64,000 nucleotides of DNA from Cyanophora paradoxa (lineage: Eukaryota > Glaucocystophyceae > Cyanophorales > Cyanophoraceae), in NCBI GenBank assembly GCA_004431415.1, contig QPMI01000535.1, positions 248,001 to 312,000 of the forward strand, read 5' to 3'. Position numbers and translations under genes: made by a program. This document shows, in pieces, positions 45,443 to 55,314 of this stretch (the stretch's first letter is position 1; the number at the start of each line of letters is the position of its first letter). The notes under the pieces were generated by a model. The model was not told the origin of the DNA, did not search any database, and saw nothing but the letters and a program-made list of their open reading frames with translations.

Positions 45443-46095
45443 AGCGTTCACTTTAATTTCCTTCAGCATACACGTAGCTATATATAGATCGCAAAAGTCT
45501 ATCGATATCTCGCAACATGCATATGCTGCACGCAGTACAATCTGGCTATATATATAGGTTTTGGCTTGAAAATCTCTATTCTTCAATTCCGTATTGAAGG
45601 CTCAAACGATTTGCATTAGCACTCATATCACTACCTACGGGGGATTCGCTCCACCGTAGTCTCTCAAAAACAATTAGCATCGCCCAATTTAATTTATCTC
45701 ACCGACTAGATAACACTGAGGACCGTCGAGTGCTGTGCTCTGTATTTGGTGTTTGTATATCTATTAGCTAGTGCTAGGTCTGGTCTGTAGCTTTAAAGTG
45801 TTTAGGTTCAATTAGGTCTTTAGGTCTGGTCTGGTTTTACTCCGTAACGAAGAATTCGTTTCGTTTGGTTTAGGTTTCGTTGGAATTTTCTTAACGAAGC
45901 ACGCATATAGTTCTTAAGCTTATCACATGCAAATAGCCTCTGGCATACATGTAAATAGCGAGTTTCCGGCGCGGGCGCCTCGTTAGCCAATGGCGGAGGC
46001 ATCGAGCTCCTTGCAATTTGCGTCTGTTATGCATTTATTTGGCAACGACAGATGAGCGGAATCGCGGGAGCGGCGCCCCAAACTCGGACCCGGGC
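45443..46095. other. Spacer between convergent genes
   Basis: AT-richer stretch with TATATATAG words at 45480-45560, an inverted copy of the hairpin repeat, and AGGTCTGGTCTG/TTTAGGTCT motifs near 45775-45835. No gene seen. Confidence 0.5.
45626..45672 (-). repeat. Hairpin-bearing dispersed repeat, partial inverted copy
   Basis: Reverse complement reads TTGAGAGACTACGGTGGAGC, GAATCCCCCGTAGGTAGTGA; the hairpin stems are kept with a few base changes, while the downstream AAGGACAACAAAG part is absent. Confidence 0.75.
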
Positions 46096-48700
46096 TCAGT
46101 CTCCCGGGGCCTCCTCGATGTCGGGGGCGCCGCGGCGCCCCCGCCAGGCGCCCCAGCGCTCCGCCGCCCGCGCCGCCAGACGCCGCGCCTCCGCTGGGTG
46201 CTTCGCTGCGCCGCGGGGTCGGAGGTGGAGGGGCGAAGGGGAGGGAGGGGGGAGGGGTTCGGGCACCGTACACGTTCAGGAGGGTGCCTGCCGCCCGAGG
46301 CCGAGCGAGTCAGAAACGGGCGCGGATGGGGGGGGGGGGGGGAAGGGCCGGGGGTACCGGAGAAGAGGAGGAGGGATGAGACGAGGTAGAGGTTGGACCA
46401 GGGCTTGGGGTAGAAGATGAACTGCGGCGGGTTAGACGGGGAGGCGCGGAAACGGTACCCTTCCCCCTGGACCCACCGCCTCTCAGCCCCCTCCGATCCC
46501 CGCCGCCCTGGTCCCCTCTAATCCCCGTCGCCCCGCCCCCCGCTGGGCGGACCGAGAGGCAGATTGTGAGGAGCTTGCGGCATGAGGTCACCACCACCTG
46601 CGCCGCGGTGGGTACGGGGTGCCGGGAACGGGAGGGGGGGGGGGGGGGGGGGCGCAAGGACCGTCGTGACGGCGCCGAAGAGCTGCAGTGAGGCGAAACA
46701 ATATGAAAAGGAAGGAAGGAGGAAAGGGGGGTACGCGCCTTGACGGAGGCGAGGACGAGCTGCAGGCCGACGTACGAGGCGGAGCAGAGCTGCAGAGGGG
46801 GGTACAGGCTGTGAGGGCCCGAGGCGGAGCCGGAGGGGTAGTGGGGAGGAGGGGAGGGGCTTCGCCTCGCACGGCGCTAAGTCGGGTAGGAGTCCGAGCC
46901 CGTCGCCCCTTGCCCGCCTCCCCCACCCCCCCCCCCTCTCCGCCCCCCCCCCGCTCTCCCCCCCCCGCCCCCAACCCCCTTTTCGCGCACGAGGAGGAGG
47001 CGCCAGTAGCAGGAGGGGTTCCTCGTGAAGAAGCGGAGGGCGGCGCGGAGCTCCCCGTGGCGAGGACGACGAGGAGGTTGAGGCCGGCCGCCACCGCGTA
47101 CGAGCACGCGCACATCTCAGCCGAGGAGACCCCGTGCCTGGGGCAAGGGAGAGCGGAGGGGGAGGAAGATGGTGAGCCGGGGGCGGGGGGGGGGGGGGGG
47201 GCGGGGGGGGGGGGGGCGGGCGAGAGGGCGGCGTCTCCGTCTTCTTCTTATGTTATAACTATGTGCCCGTGCTCCTATGTCTCCTCTCTGGTGTGCTGCG
47301 GACCGTGTGAGCATCTTCTCCTGGACGTTGCCGAGGAAGGCGTCCGAGGCGAGGGCGACGAGGAGGAAGGCGATCCCGCGCGCGTCGAACTTCGGCGACA
47401 CCGACACGTCTGCGGGGGCGCGAGGGAGGGAGGCCCCGGGCATGAGACCTCGAGGCGGCGATGGAGGGGCCTAGACGGAGCCTAGACTGCAGAAGAAGCC
47501 TAGACGGAGCCTAAACTTGAGCCTAGGCTGGAGCCTAGACCCCAGACTCGGGCGACACCGACATCGACGGCGCGGAGAGGGGAGGGAGGCCCCGCGCCAG
47601 GCGCCCCGCCCCGCCCCGCCCCGCCCCGCGGCGGGGCGCCTGGTCCCCCGCCCCGCCGGCCGCACCGGCGAGGGTGAAGAGGGTGAGGCCAAGGAAGAAG
47701 AGGAACGACGAGAGGTACCTGGAGGGGTACGGCATCAGGAAGGCGGGGGGGGGGGGGAAGAGGGGGGGGTGCCGCACTCGAGGCCCGAGTAGCGTTTTCG
47801 GAGGACGAGGAAGCCCGCGAGCTGCGGGGGTACGCGGTTCGAAAGGGGTACGGGGCGGGGAAGGGCCGAGGGTGTGCGGGGGCACCATGACGGGAATGAC
47901 TGGCGGAGGAAACGGGGCGCAGGTTGGCGAGATGGGGTGGGGGTACGCTTGGCGAGGCGCGCCGTACCCTTGGCGCTCTGCGGGCGGGAGGAGGCACGTG
48001 AGGGGGGTACGCGAGCGCCAAATCGTGGTGGCCGACCTTGAAAACGATGCTAATAGGGTAGTTCACGTGATTGAGGGACCTGGCGGGCGGGGGGTGGGAT
48101 AGCACGACGGGTCAGGGCGGGGTAAGAGGACGGGATGGACGCAAGAGGGGGGGGTAGACGAACATGGAAGTGAAGCCGGAGCTTCGTGCGCAAAAGCGGG
48201 GTACGTTAGAGGGGCGCGGCGGGTCGCGAGGCGCCGCGCCGCGTGCACCTTATGAACGCCAGGGCTGGGTGGGGGTACCAGAATTTAGCAGCGCCGGCAA
48301 AGGAAAAGGGGCGCGGGCGGGATTCGAACCGCCGATGAAGAGGTACGAGGTCCAGGGGCCCTTCCGCACCGTCTCGTTTCGCTGGAGCCTGGCGCAGAAA
48401 AGCGATCAGGGCGGATCGAGCCGCGTCGAACGGGACCAATTCTTCTTCTTCTTCTTCTTCCAGGCACCGCTCGAGCTGGGAGTAGGAGGCGGCGATAGTG
48501 AAGATGGAGAGGGTCATGACCCACGTGAACGTGAAGCCCGGGATGTGGAAGAGGCCCTCCTGCATGTACGCTGCCCGCGGATCAAATCTCACGAAATCAA
48601 ATCTCGGGGGAGGGCGGGCGCGGGACACCGTAGATCTGGTAGACGGAGAAGATGCCGCCGGCACAGACGAAGAAACGAGCCCGGGGGCTCCCCCTCGGAG
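46096..48700 (-). CDS. SLC35B-type nucleotide-sugar/PAPS transporter
   Basis: Exons on the minus strand spell a UAA/SLC35B transporter: RFFVCAGGIFSVYQIYG (about 48630-48680), AYMQEGLFHIPGFTFTWVMT with LSIFTIAASYSQLERCL, SLNHVNYPISIVFK, then tiny exons SAK (10 nt) and VIPVM (14 nt), so the joined reading IVFKSAKVIPVM matches the family FKxxKxIPVM motif. Then LAGFLVLRKRYSGLE, YLSSFLFFLGLTLFTLA, DVSVSPKFDARGIAFLLVAL with ASDAFLGNVQEKMLT, HGVSSAEMCACSYAVAAGLN, LRAALRFFTRNPSCYWRLLL, LFGAVTT (21 nt), VVVTSCRKLLTICLS, FIFYPKPWSNLYLVSSLLLF, TLLNVYG and a hydrophilic C-terminus ending PDIEEAPGD at 46096. The family moves PAPS or UDP-sugars across Golgi/ER membranes; the substrate cannot be fixed. One base is missing at a CCCC run (47053-47056) between VVLATG and ELRAAL. 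The N-terminal exon is not located. Confidence 0.87.
47179..47219. repeat. Poly-G tract in an SLC35B-gene intron
   Basis: About 40 bp of G broken by two C; poly-C on the coding strand within the intron before the 21-nt LFGAVTT region's upstream neighbour exon. Confidence 0.75.
47468..47545. repeat. CCTAGAC degenerate tandem repeats in an intron
   Basis: GGAGCCTAGACTGCAGAAGA, AGCCTAGACGGAGCCTAAAC, GAGCCTAGGCTGGAGCCTAG form about six units of GAGCCTAG inside an SLC35B intron. Confidence 0.75.
48313..48338 (-). other. Pol III B-box-like sequence, not a proven tRNA
   Basis: On the minus strand GGCGGTTCGAATCCCGCC contains a perfect GGTTCGANNCC B-box, and CCCCTTTT follows 9 bp later as a possible Pol III terminator. 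I could not fold D and anticodon arms upstream, and the T-stem has mismatches. It lies within an intron or exon border of the SLC35B gene. Could be a decayed tRNA or SINE fragment. Confidence 0.25.
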
Positions 48701-49865
48701 GTCATCGAATCCATCCTGGGGGTACTGTCCACCCCGGTCGCGGCCTCCGATCGCGTACCCCCCGGCCGATCGACATCGCGGGCCGGGGCGCAGGCCGAGG
48801 AAGCTCGGGAACGGAGGCGAAGGCAGGAGGAGGAGGAGGAGGAGGAGGGGGTCCGGGGGCGGCAGGAGCAGCAGCTGCGGGCGGCCCCGGGCACCAAAAA
48901 CAGCGCCGCACCCGCCCGCGAGCCGGTGCGGATCGATGTCGCCCGCCCGCCCGCGCCCCCGCGCGGCCGGACCGTCTCGTGACCGGGGCATGCGCACGCG
49001 CGGCGCAGGAGCGCGGGGGAAAGGGGAAGGCGAGGCGCGCCGGGGGCGCGGCGGGCGGGGGCGGCCCCCGCCGGAGCGCCGAGAGGAGGTCGGCGGCCCA
49101 CGGCCCCCTCGCCGCGCTCGACCCCCAGCTCCTCCTCTAGCGAACAGGCCAGCTAGATGCAGCTTCGTGTAGTGGGCAAGGGGGTGGGATTAGCTTTAGG
49201 CGCACCCAATTTTGCAATGCAACTGGACGGGGCTAATCAAAAGATATAAGAGCAGGGAAGATGGGGCCGGAGGCAAGACCACGGCCCCCGCGGAGACCTA
49301 GGCGTGAAGCCCCTGACCGAGCGCTTTGTTTCCTCTATAGGTACTAGGCTAGCTCCGGGGAGGGCCCCGGGGAGCCCGAGGCGCGGCGTCGCAGGCCTCG
49401 CAAGGCCACGGCCGCCGGCGCCCCCGAGGGCTCGAGCTCCGCGTATGCATGCACATGCACCGGGCGCGCGCGAGCTAGCGCTCGAGCTCGAGGCCGGAGG
49501 CAGACCGTAGAGGTAGCGCGCGGAGCGTGAGGTAGCCCGAGTGCTGCTTTCAATTGCAGGCGGGACGTCACCGTCACGTCGGCAGGACCCGCAATTCATT
49601 GCAAGCGGACGTCGACGGCGCGCAGCGCAAACCGATTTTGGACGTGATCGGCGCTGTTTAAGCCGCCTTTTAGCTCGCTCGCATCGGCGCCATCTAGATC
49701 TAGATCTGCATGCGCAGCGGCTGCAGCTGCAGCCTGTATACGTAGCGCTTTTGCTAGCGCGAGGCTCTGTGAGCAATGGGGGGTACAGCACTCGACAGAA
49801 GTGCACCAGGGCTTTGGATCAGGGCCGGGGCGTTATCCCGAGTTCGCCCGTCCAAAAGCGCGGCG

Positions 49866-51469
49866 ATGACATCGGCGCAGTGTGACAACGGCTGGGATGT
49901 GGTCGACGGCAAGAGCGCGCCGGTCTTCTACCTCCAATCCATACAAAAATGGGTTCGTCGCGCTAGCGCTGCGCATGCCCCGGCCCGGCCCGGCGGCCTC
50001 GAACTCGCCGGGGGCCACGCCGCGGCGACGGCGTTGCAACTAGCGTCGTCTGAGGGTCCCTCCGGTCCTGGCCACGGTTCTAGATCCATGTGCTCGGATA
50101 GCAATTGCAACGAGACGCGCCGCGGTTCCGAGCGCCGACCCTCTCGCCGACGACCACCTGCAGCCTGCAGGCATAGGCCTAGAGCCTAGGCTCAGGGGAT
50201 GAGCGGCAGGCGCCGACGCCCGCCTAATCATGAGCCCCATCTCAGAGTCTGATCCAGAGCGCAGGACCCGAATGCCCGCTTCACTGTCGGCGAGCGAGCG
50301 CAGGAAAAGTGCGCGGAATCCGACGATGACACAGTTCTCTTGGGCCTGCGCATGCGCTCGCATCCGAACCGGTCCGCGTACGCGTTGCTGATCATGGGAG
50401 GCCGCAGGGGTTTCGTGCCCGGAGAGCTCCGCTATCCCATCTGCTGCCCGAGCCAGACCAAGTGCGCACACTGGCCGCCCGCGGCCGCCGCGTCAGCGTT
50501 CGAGACGGGGCCGGCGCCCGGCCCGGCCGCGGCTCCCCCGCTCGAACTTCGTTCGAGCTCGAGCTTGCGCCGCGCGGCCGCAGGTATGTCCTGATGATGA
50601 AAGAGGAGAGCCCGGGCCCGGATAACGGCTTCGCGATGAACGCCCACTGCTGCGGCTCGGCCCAGGACCTCCTCGGCAAGGACGCCCCCTCGGTCCGCGC
50701 CGGCCAGCGAAGAGGATAAGACGAGAGATGGGTCCCCTGCAGCCGGCTGACGGACGCCGGGGCGGGGGCGGCGCGCAGGACACTCTGGAGGCCGGGGCGG
50801 CGTTCAACCAGACCTGCCGCGCCGGTGCGCTCGCTCGATGGCGAGCTTAGGCCCTAGGCCTAGCTCTAGCAGCGCCCGCACTCCTCTTAGCTTCATGGAG
50901 CCTATATAGCTAAGCGATCGCCGGGCAGCGGACGGGTGGGACTTCGGGAGCGTGCTGCTCCACAAGCGGAACCGGGCCCTCCTGGGCAAGGCCAAGTTCT
51001 CGAAGGACGTCCAGCGGCAGGTCGACAAGCTCGTCGCCGCCCACCTCCTCAGCTACATGCAGTGCGCGCGCGCTCAGCTGCAGCCCGCCGGGCCGCAGCC
51101 GCGGCCGCGAGCTCGGCTTTGAGCGAGGCCGGCCGGGGCCGCGGGGCGCGTGCGCAGGAACGACGGGCGGATGCTGCGCGCCGACGCGTACGCGCAGTAC
51201 AGCGCGGCGCCGGAGGACGTCGACGCCGCCGACGAAGACTCCGCCCCGACGCGCTCGCGTTCGATCTCGTCGGCGCCGAGGTCCGATGTCCATCCGGCCT
51301 GCCCCGAGGCCGAGGCCTGATCATCGGGCCGGGGCGGGGCGCAGGAGGACGGGGCGGAGGCGGGCTTCGCGGCGGGGGCGGCGGGGCGGGCGACGAAACG
51401 GCGACGGCGCTCGCGTTCGCCGGCGCCGGCGCGGCCGACGGCGCCCGGGAGGTGCTCCAGCTCCTCTGA
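49866..51469 (+). CDS. Unknown soluble Cys-containing protein
   Basis: Seven exons traced in frame. ATG 49866: MTSAQCDNGWDVVDGKSAPV, FYLQSIQKW; the phase-0 join gives DPNARFTVGERAQEKCAESD, DDTVLLGLRMRSHPNRSAYA, RRGFVPGELRYPICCPSQTK; then YVLMMKEESPGPDNGFAMNA, HCCGSAQDLLGKDAPS, DTLEAGAAFNQTCRA, DGWDFGSVLLHKRNRALLGK, FSKDVQRQVDKLVAAHLLSY and NDGRMLRADAYAQYSAAPED, followed by an acidic linker. Donors are GTGCG, GTTCG or GTCCG and acceptors CGCAG. The 3' end is uncertain: a frame ending ALAFAGAGAADGAREVLQLL stops at 51469, while phase continuity would favour an Arg-rich frame. No signal peptide or membrane span. Two CC pairs and a conserved-looking NGFAMNAHCCG box stand out, but I recognise no family. 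Confidence 0.6.
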
Positions 51470-52130
51470 CCCCCCCCCCCCCCCCTCTACCCCCCCCTAC
51501 CCCCGGCCCGGCCCGGCGTCCTTAGAGGAGTGTCGATAATCACGTGCACATGTCTCGTCGCCGGCTTTTTCCTCGGCTCCTGAATCGATATCGCTAGGGG
51601 CGGGCGGGGGGGGCGGAGCCGGGGGCCGGGGAGGGACGGGATGGGGGGGAGGGGGGGAGCAGGGGAGGGGAAGGGGGTCCGGAGGCGGAGGCGCCGGCAG
51701 CGCGGGGGAAGCGGCGGGCGGGGGGGGGGGGGGGGGGGGGGGCGGGCCGAATAGGAGCCCTCTAGCCTTAATTTGAGCCTTTCACTCTAGTGTTGCTGCA
51801 TCACACACCCTCGGCCCGGGACTCGGGCCCATCACACGGGACTCGGGCCCGGCCCGGAGGCCATGCCTAGGCCTAGGGTGCACTGCGGCAGCTGCATGCA
51901 TGTGGCGCCAGCACGCGCTCAGAGATTCAGAGGTACCAGCTCTCCAAGCTCACCAAAGCTCACCAATTGCAAGCTGCCCCCCCCCACTCTGGATCCCACT
52001 ATAACATTCAGATGTATATTTAACGAAAAACCAATCAGAGGGCTCACGATAACGCGAGGGAAAAGGAAACGCTGCGGGGTACGCCCCTCTGCTGCGCTGC
52101 GGCCCCCATCCGGGCCAGCGAGGGGGGCCG
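51470..52130. other. Spacer with poly-G run
   Basis: Holds C-rich DNA at 51470-51500, a G tract at 51720-51742 and CGGGACTCGGGCCC twice (51818 and 51838). No supported exon. Confidence 0.45.
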
Positions 52131-52134
52131 GGAG

Positions 52135-52588
52135 TTGGGGGGGGAGCTCGAGGGGACCGCGGGGGCGGGGCCGGGGACGGTGGGCGCCGAGGCGCGGCGG
52201 GAGGGGAGGGACGCCGGGGCGGGCGGAAGGGCCCCGAAACTGTCAGAGCTGCTCGCCCCGCTTCCGCTGCCGCCCCGCGAGCGCGCGGAGAGCGACCCGG
52301 GCGTGCGCGCCCCCTCCCCGCCGCTGCTCCCCGCGGCCGTCACTGAGATCTAGATCTCGTCTTCCACCCTCGCGATCGTCTGCTCGATACCTCTCACTGA
52401 AGCCGAAGGCGCCTCGGACACGGGCGGGACCTTCGAATTCCAGCCCCATGGCCAGATGGCCTGGAACGCCGCGAACACCTTAAGTAAGCTTCTGTCAGGC
52501 GCTGCGGAACTACATACGCAGCATGCGCCAAATATATTAATTGTACTCCTTAAGCTTGGTGCGCTCGCCACGGGCTTCTACCCGGTCT
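52135..52588 (+). CDS. Possible small gene or orphan exons
   Basis: Two adjacent stretches look mildly coding. At 52135-52353 a frame reads RAPKLSELLAPLPLPPRERA. At about 52385-52588, after a plausible CTGAAG acceptor, a second frame reads EAEGASDTGGTFEFQPHGQM, AWNAANTLSKLLSGAAEL, ILIVLLKLGALATGFYPV and stops. The second has natural-looking composition and a hydrophobic end. No start, family or splice pattern is secure, so this may be a gene remnant. The hairpin repeat follows 50 bp downstream. Confidence 0.3.
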
Positions 52589-52638
52589 GAGACGAGAGCT
52601 TTAATTTCTGACTATCGATATCACTGAATCAATAGCAA

Positions 52639-52728
52639 TTTTTTTGAGAGACTACGGTGGGGCGAACCCCCCGTAGGTAGTGATATTAAGGACAACAAAG
52701 CAATCACAAATCATGATCAAAGATACAG
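52639..52728 (+). repeat. Hairpin-bearing dispersed repeat, copy 2
   Basis: Almost identical to copy 1 near 38.8 kb from TTTTTGAGAGACTACGGTGG through CAAAGCAATCACAAATC, with an ATGATC insertion before AAAGATACAG. Confidence 0.85.
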
Positions 52729-53009
52729 AAAAACTGAGTCAATACCAAGATCTAGATCTAGTAGTAGACGATTTCTTCGCCATATTGCAAGGGGGGAAAG
52801 AAGGCCGAAGGGCTTCTCCCAGCTTGCTTCCCATTCCCTCGCTTCAGCCAAAATTTTTGTACGAGGCCGTTTTCGAGGTCCAGTATGCAACACCAGAAAA
52901 CAATGATGCTTTATTCACGATCCGATTGGCTCGGTGGACCGGTCAGCCTTCGACTTTCGAGCGTCAAAGTCGAGCTCGCGAGAGCTCTCTCTCTGTACGG
53001 TCTAGCTAG
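52713..53009 (+). CDS. Short ORF, unknown, possibly remnant
   Basis: 98 codons from ATG 52713: MIKDTEKLSQYQDLDLVVDD, FFAILQGGKEGRRASPSLLP, KFLYEAVFEVQYATPENNDA, LFTIRLARWTGQP. Its first codons overlap the end of the hairpin repeat. Composition is less GC-rich than most genes here. No family resemblance; may be part of a mobile element or chance. Confidence 0.25.
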   Translation: MIKDTEKLSQYQDLDLVVDDFFAILQGGKEGRRASPSLLPIPSLQPKFLYEAVFEVQYATPENNDALFTIRLARWTGQPSTFERQSRARESSLSVRSS

Positions 53010-53315
53010 ATTATAGCCTAGATAGATCTGTAGATTCTGTACCCGATCGCGATGACCGTCTGTACCGTGACTGAACCGTTGAACGTTGCTGCAACTTGCT
53101 GGCAAGTGCCAATTTGCCGCCGCCGCAGTGCTGCGAGCCCGCGTCTCCTCAGTGAGTCCTCGGTGACTCCTCACTGCCATACTGGTAGTCCTCATGATCA
53201 GGGCATGCAGACTTTGAGAGGCAGGGCCTCAGAGGAGTCAGGACTCAGGAGCCTGCGATTCGGACACCTCGAGGCTCGAGCCTCTTTTTGTGTCAATTGA
53301 AATTGTTTTTTGCTC

Positions 53316-53400
53316 GAAGCGGACCTTTTCTTTCTAGAAGCGGACCTTTTCTTTCTAGAAGCGGACCTTTTCTTTCTAGAAGCGGACTTTTTTTACTTTT
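53316..53400 (+). repeat. 21-bp tandem repeat, three to four units
   Basis: GAAGCGGACCTTTTCTTTCTA three times in a row, then a decayed unit ending in poly-T. A related AGAAGCGGACAGGACTTTTTT occurs at about 54817. Confidence 0.9.
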
Positions 53401-53905
53401 TTGAGAAGTGCTGTCGCATTTCTAATTCGTACGTACAGTCGATCGCGAAGTGTGCGACATGTCCTACCGGTACGGTACTGTGATGTACGATGATCGGCAC
53501 TGGTTCCGAAGTTCGGCAGTCGGCGATGATCATGACTCAGTGACTCCTGTCACGAGTCCTGTGTCGAATACTGTACAGGCCCTGAGGGATGCAGAGTCAT
53601 CGCCTGTCTAGATCTACCGGTTACTGGTAGATCTAGTACAAGCTTAAGAGGAGATACTGCGCGCGTGAAGGGATTCTACACCGTGCACCGTGGCACGTGG
53701 CACGTACCAGTAATCTACTCTGATTCCACAGCAGCGCTAGCTTGTCGTCCACGAGTCCCACTATCGCGATCGCGACTCGATGTGTCGAGCAGAATCGAGC
53801 TGCGCATGCAGGCTGCACTGCCGCTGCAGCCGGTCACCCGGTGCTTTAATTTAGCCTGTACTACGGTACATGTATGTCGTCGATCGCGATTTGCGAGTCG
53901 CCTAG

Positions 53906-53975
53906 CCTGGGCAGCCCCCGCAGTGCTGGTGTCTAGAGACTGTACACATGTGGCCGGTAATTCACCAAAAACAAA
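53906..53975 (-). repeat. Dispersed repeat R65, inverted copy C
   Basis: Reverse complement reads GTTTTTGGTGAATTACCGGC, CACATGTGTACAGTCTCTAG, ACACCAGCACTGCGGGGGCT, closest to copy B of the 26.7-kb pair but with an 8-bp ATGTGTAC insertion. Confidence 0.85.
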
Positions 53976-53989
53976 CCGCCTAGTACCGT

Positions 53990-54290
53990 AGCCTGGTCCG
54001 TAGGGCACTTAAGTACCGCGGGCACTTAACTAACGCGGTACCAAATTAACGCGCCAAAAGTTTGTTAAAACGCGGTAATTTGGTGCCGCGGTAATTCGCT
54101 GCTGAGAAGTCGCCCCATACAGTACCCCCTGAAATTACTGCCCCATACAATAAAAATTAAGCCTCAAATTTTCAAAACCGCGTTAATTTGGTACCGCGGT
54201 ATTTTGCTCAGAGGAGGGCCATTTTTGAAACCGCGTTAATTACCGCCGCAGTAATTTAGTGCCCGACGGTAGATTTCCAGAACATAAAAA
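53990..54290. repeat. GCGGTAATT palindromic cluster, copy 2
   Basis: ACGCGGTACCAAATTAACGCG, AAACGCGGTAATTTGGTGCC, GCGGTAATTCG, ACCGCGTTAATTTGGTACCG, CGCGGTATTTTG. Same word family as 38440-38740, in both orientations. Confidence 0.75.
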
Positions 54291-55314
54291 GTTTAATTAA
54301 ATGCGCCGGTCCTCTCAGAGAGTCATGCATAGTCACTGAGTCTGACGCGTACGTACGTCGACTCCGGATTCCGAATCATTTTTATCTGAGTCCTCTCGCA
54401 GACTGAGTCGCAGTGAACGTGACGTCGACATATGCATGGTGAATTATTAACATTGCAATTTATTTTTGATCGACTGATCGCTATCTGCAGTCATTTTGCA
54501 CGGTTCGAGATGCATACTACCCGGTATGATATGCCCGGGCCCGCTTGCTGGCCATCTTGCATTTGGCCGCCGGCGGCGCCGCCGCGCCGGGCATGCATGG
54601 TTAACGTTCTTCGAACGTGGTTTACCCACGGTACGGTGGTTTACCGTCCGACCGTCGGACGGTCTACCCGGGTACGTCGTGAATGACCGTCGCGATCGGG
54701 CTTGTCATGCGCATCATACATGCATGCGCTCTCACTGAGTCAGAGTCTTAAACTTGAATCGAAAGCTGTAACGGTAGCTACCGGATATCTAAATAGAGGA
54801 CCTTTGATTTTTCTGCGAGAAGCGGACAGGACTTTTTTCCTAGTTGCAATTGGCAAGCTTAAGTTGGCAACTTGGAATTGCAAGCTTTAAGTTGGCAAAG
54901 ATAGAACTGTCGGACGCTGATAATTAGTGGGGCCCGAAATTAGTGGACCGTACAAGTGCCGGTCCCTCACTGAGTCATCGTCCGGACTCCGGACTCCGGA
55001 TCCGTGACATTCCGTGTACGTGCGGCCCGCTGGCCCGTACACTTGCGCGTTCGGCTTTGGGGCTTATGGGCTTATGCATATGAGCAATTCAATTTTGTCA
55101 GCTCTTCCAGTTGATTTCCGAGTTTCCGACACTGACAACCGACGCCTCAATTCGGTGAAAAACGCCCTCGAGCTCGCCAATCGCGACCCGGTGACCGCCC
55201 GCGAGGGGCAATACTATACAAAGGCTCAATTTGTTGACGTAACTGCGGCTGCGCGCCCATATGCGTCGGGCCGGGTTGCAGGTTTCCAAATCGCCGTCGT
55301 CGCCGGCGCCGTCG

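Larger units (their letters stand above)
53401..55314. other. Palindrome-rich spacer
   Basis: Nearly 2 kb without a supported gene. Contains TAGATCTACCGGTTACTGGTAGATCTA (53611-53637), an inverted R65 copy, a GCGGTAATT cluster, and CTTAAGTTGGCAACTTGG / GCTTTAAGTTGGCAA copies near 54860-54900. A frame at 55078-55270 (LNSVKNALELANRDPVTARE) looks protein-like but overlaps the signal peptide of the next gene in another frame. Confidence 0.5.

Noticed and set aside
48700-49139. Plus-strand Gly/Arg/Glu-rich frames ending LAALDPQLLL
   Set aside because: All frames are open by composition, and the minus strand should carry the transporter's first exon here.
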